Positions 37,764-39,512 of a stretch of DNA of 39,512 nucleotides are shown in pieces. The DNA comes from Planctomycetota bacterium. Its GTDB lineage: Bacteria; Planctomycetota; Phycisphaerae; FEN-1346. The stretch lies in NCBI GenBank assembly GCA_016782785.1, contig JADHXV010000003.1:1-39512 (forward strand), written 5' to 3'. Position 1 is the first letter of the stretch. Each line of letters starts with the position of its first letter. Under the pieces are notes generated by a model. The model was given only the letters and a program-made list of their open reading frames with translations, did no database searches and was not told the DNA's origin. Position numbers and translations under genes: made by a program.

Positions 37764-39059
37764 GTGAGCGACGTCGTCCGACCGTTTCACATCATGTGCA
37801 AGCCGGTGTGCGGGGTCTGCAACCTCGACTGCCGGTACTGCTACTACACCATGAAGCCGGGCGAACTGTACCCTGGCGTCACGCGGTTCCAGATGACCGA
37901 CGAGATTCTGCGGGAATATACGCGCCAATATCTGTCGGCGATGCCGGTCCGGTGCGAATTCGGCTGGCAGGGCGGCGAGCCGCTCCTGGCCGGCAAAGAC
38001 TTCTTCCGCCGCGCCGTCGCCTGTCAGCGCGAGTTCGGCCGGTCGGGGCAGGTCGTCTCGAACGGGCTCCAGACCAACGGCACGCTGCTCGACGACGAGT
38101 GGGCCGCGTTCTTGGCCGAGAGCAAGTTCCTGGTGGGCGTCAGCATCGACGGGCCGCCGCAGGTCCACGATGCGAACCGCGTGGACCACCAGGGCCGGCC
38201 CACCTGGCACCGGGCGTGGGCGGGCGTGGAACTCCTGCGCAAGCACGAGGTCGAGTTCAACATCCTCGTGACGCTCAACAGCACCAACGCGCCCCACGCG
38301 GGGAACATTTATCGCTATTTCGTCAACCGCGGCATCCGGTACCTCCAGTTCATCCCGATCCTGGAGCGGCGGTCGGGCGAGGACGAGGCTACCGGCTTCT
38401 CGTGCGCGGCCGACCAACTCGGCCGGTGGATGCTCGAGGTCTTCGAGCAATGGGCCGAGCGCGACGTCGGCCGCGTCTCGGTCCGCTTCATCGACGACAC
38501 CCTTCACGGCATCCTGTACGGGCGTTCTTCCACGTGCGTGCACAGCGAGCGGTGCGCCGCGGCGTACATCGTGGAGTGGAACGGCGACCTGTACGCGTGC
38601 GACCACTTCGTCTACAAGGAGTGGCTCATCGGCAACATCATGGCCACGCCGATGGTCGAGTTGCTGAAGAGCCCGAGGCTGGAGGAGTTCGCCGCCCTCA
38701 AGACCGACCTGCCCGCCGCCTGCCGCGACTGCGAGCACCTGCCGTTCTGCTGGGGCGGGTGCCCGAAGCATCATCGGCCCATGGGCCGCGACGCCGCCCG
38801 CGTCAACCACTTCTGCGAGGGGTACAAGATGTTCTTCTCGCGGGCGCTGCCGGAACTGCGGCGGATCGCGGAGTACATCCGCCGGGGCGAACTGCCGCCC
38901 ACCAGGGGCGACGCCGCCCAGCCGCCTCCTGCCCAGCTGCCGGCCGCCCGGGCGGGCCCGCACGCGGCGGGACTTGACCGCAAGGTCGGACGCAATGAGC
39001 CGTGCCCCTGCGGCTCGGGCAAGAAGTACAAGCACTGCTGCGGCCGGCAGGGCGGGTAG
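37764..39059 (+). CDS. Anaerobic sulfatase-maturase-like radical SAM/SPASM protein with C-terminal SEC-C motif
   Basis: CNLDCRYCYY, FGWQGGEPLLAG, SIDGPPQVHDANR, SPASM cysteines, CPCGSGKKYKHCCG. Confidence 0.92.
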   Translation: MSDVVRPFHIMCKPVCGVCNLDCRYCYYTMKPGELYPGVTRFQMTDEILREYTRQYLSAMPVRCEFGWQGGEPLLAGKDFFRRAVACQREFGRSGQVVSNGLQTNGTLLDDEWAAFLAESKFLVGVSIDGPPQVHDANRVDHQGRPTWHRAWAGVELLRKHEVEFNILVTLNSTNAPHAGNIYRYFVNRGIRYLQFIPILERRSGEDEATGFSCAADQLGRWMLEVFEQWAERDVGRVSVRFIDDTLHGILYGRSSTCVHSERCAAAYIVEWNGDLYACDHFVYKEWLIGNIMATPMVELLKSPRLEEFAALKTDLPAACRDCEHLPFCWGGCPKHHRPMGRDAARVNHFCEGYKMFFSRALPELRRIAEYIRRGELPPTRGDAAQPPPAQLPAARAGPHAAGLDRKVGRNEPCPCGSGKKYKHCCGRQGG

Positions 39060-39094
39060 GGTCACCCGCCAGTGGCACACGGCGCGCGTGTGGT

Positions 39095-39112
39095 CCGGCC
39101 CGTACGGGCCGG
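39095..39112. repeat. 18-bp perfect palindrome CCGGCCCGTACGGGCCGG (family A), followed by GTGGCACC
   Basis: Read directly. Confidence 0.85.
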
Positions 39113-39238
39113 GTGGCACCACCGTCCACATCCCTTGCAGCCGCGCAACCGGCCCTGAACTCCTGTTGCACGGCGCGGCTTCACGCGGTAAGGTCTCTGC
39201 AGAACGGGGCTTGCCGACCGAACAGGGAGCCAGGGATC

Positions 39239-39512
39239 ATGCAGCAGCCGGACCTGACGGACCGCGTGGCCGTGGTCACCGGGGCGGGGCGGGGCATCGG
39301 CCGGGCCGTGGCGCTGGCCCTGGGAAATGCGGGCGCCCGGGTGGTCGCCGCCGCCCGAACGCGGGCGGAGATCGAGGCGACGGCGAAGGCGGTGCGCGAC
39401 GCCGGCGGCCAGGCCCTGGCCCACCCCGTGGACCTCGCCGACGAGGCGTCCGTCCGGGCCCTGTTCGCGGCCGTGCGCGACCGATGGGCAAGGCTCGACG
39501 TCCTGGTCAACA
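39239..39512 (+). CDS. SDR-family oxidoreductase, truncated by the window end
   Basis: LTDRVAVVTGAGRGIGRAVALALGNAGARVVAAARTRAEIEAT; open frame to the window end. Confidence 0.85.
   Translation, partial: MQQPDLTDRVAVVTGAGRGIGRAVALALGNAGARVVAAARTRAEIEATAKAVRDAGGQALAHPVDLADEASVRALFAAVRDRWARLDVLVN

Overview
The window is a GC-rich bacterial chromosomal segment, probably from a planctomycete-like lineage (taxonomy is inference only). It is densely coded on both strands. I saw no rRNA, intact tRNA, CRISPR array, phage or complete IS element. Recognisable genes: lipoprotein cyclophilin, two tandem secreted trypsin-fold/DnaJ-zinc-finger paralogs, a YacL-type PIN/TRAM protein, ispD, GT39 and GT2 glycosyltransferases, an NtrC regulator with histidine kinase, pnp, rpsO, a NapH/NapG-like polyferredoxin plus DUF362 pair, a CheY-like regulator, an AEC permease, pgi, an UvrD/PcrA helicase, manA, an RsuA/RluB pseudouridine synthase overlapping thiC, a TlpA-like lipoprotein, a TlyA-like methyltransferase, a GH15 enzyme with two degenerate signalling proteins, an ABC (FtsX/MacB-like) operon, an anSME-like radical SAM protein with SEC-C tail, and a truncated SDR. 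The main signals outside annotated ORFs are: (i) interspersed palindromes, one of which sits between two copies of a 14-bp repeat containing the RBS and start codon at the GT39/GT2 junction; (ii) a 130-bp MITE-like element with nested hairpins next to the polyferredoxin stop codon; (iii) an unannotated 29-aa lipoprotein sORF with promoter and Shine-Dalgarno; (iv) tandem secreted pseudoprotease/DnaJ-zinc-finger proteins; (v) a TlpA-like protein with SxxC instead of CxxC; and (vi) a 9-G homopolymer in the predicted 5' UTR of an uncharacterised ABC operon. All calls come from reading the sequence; no database search was run.
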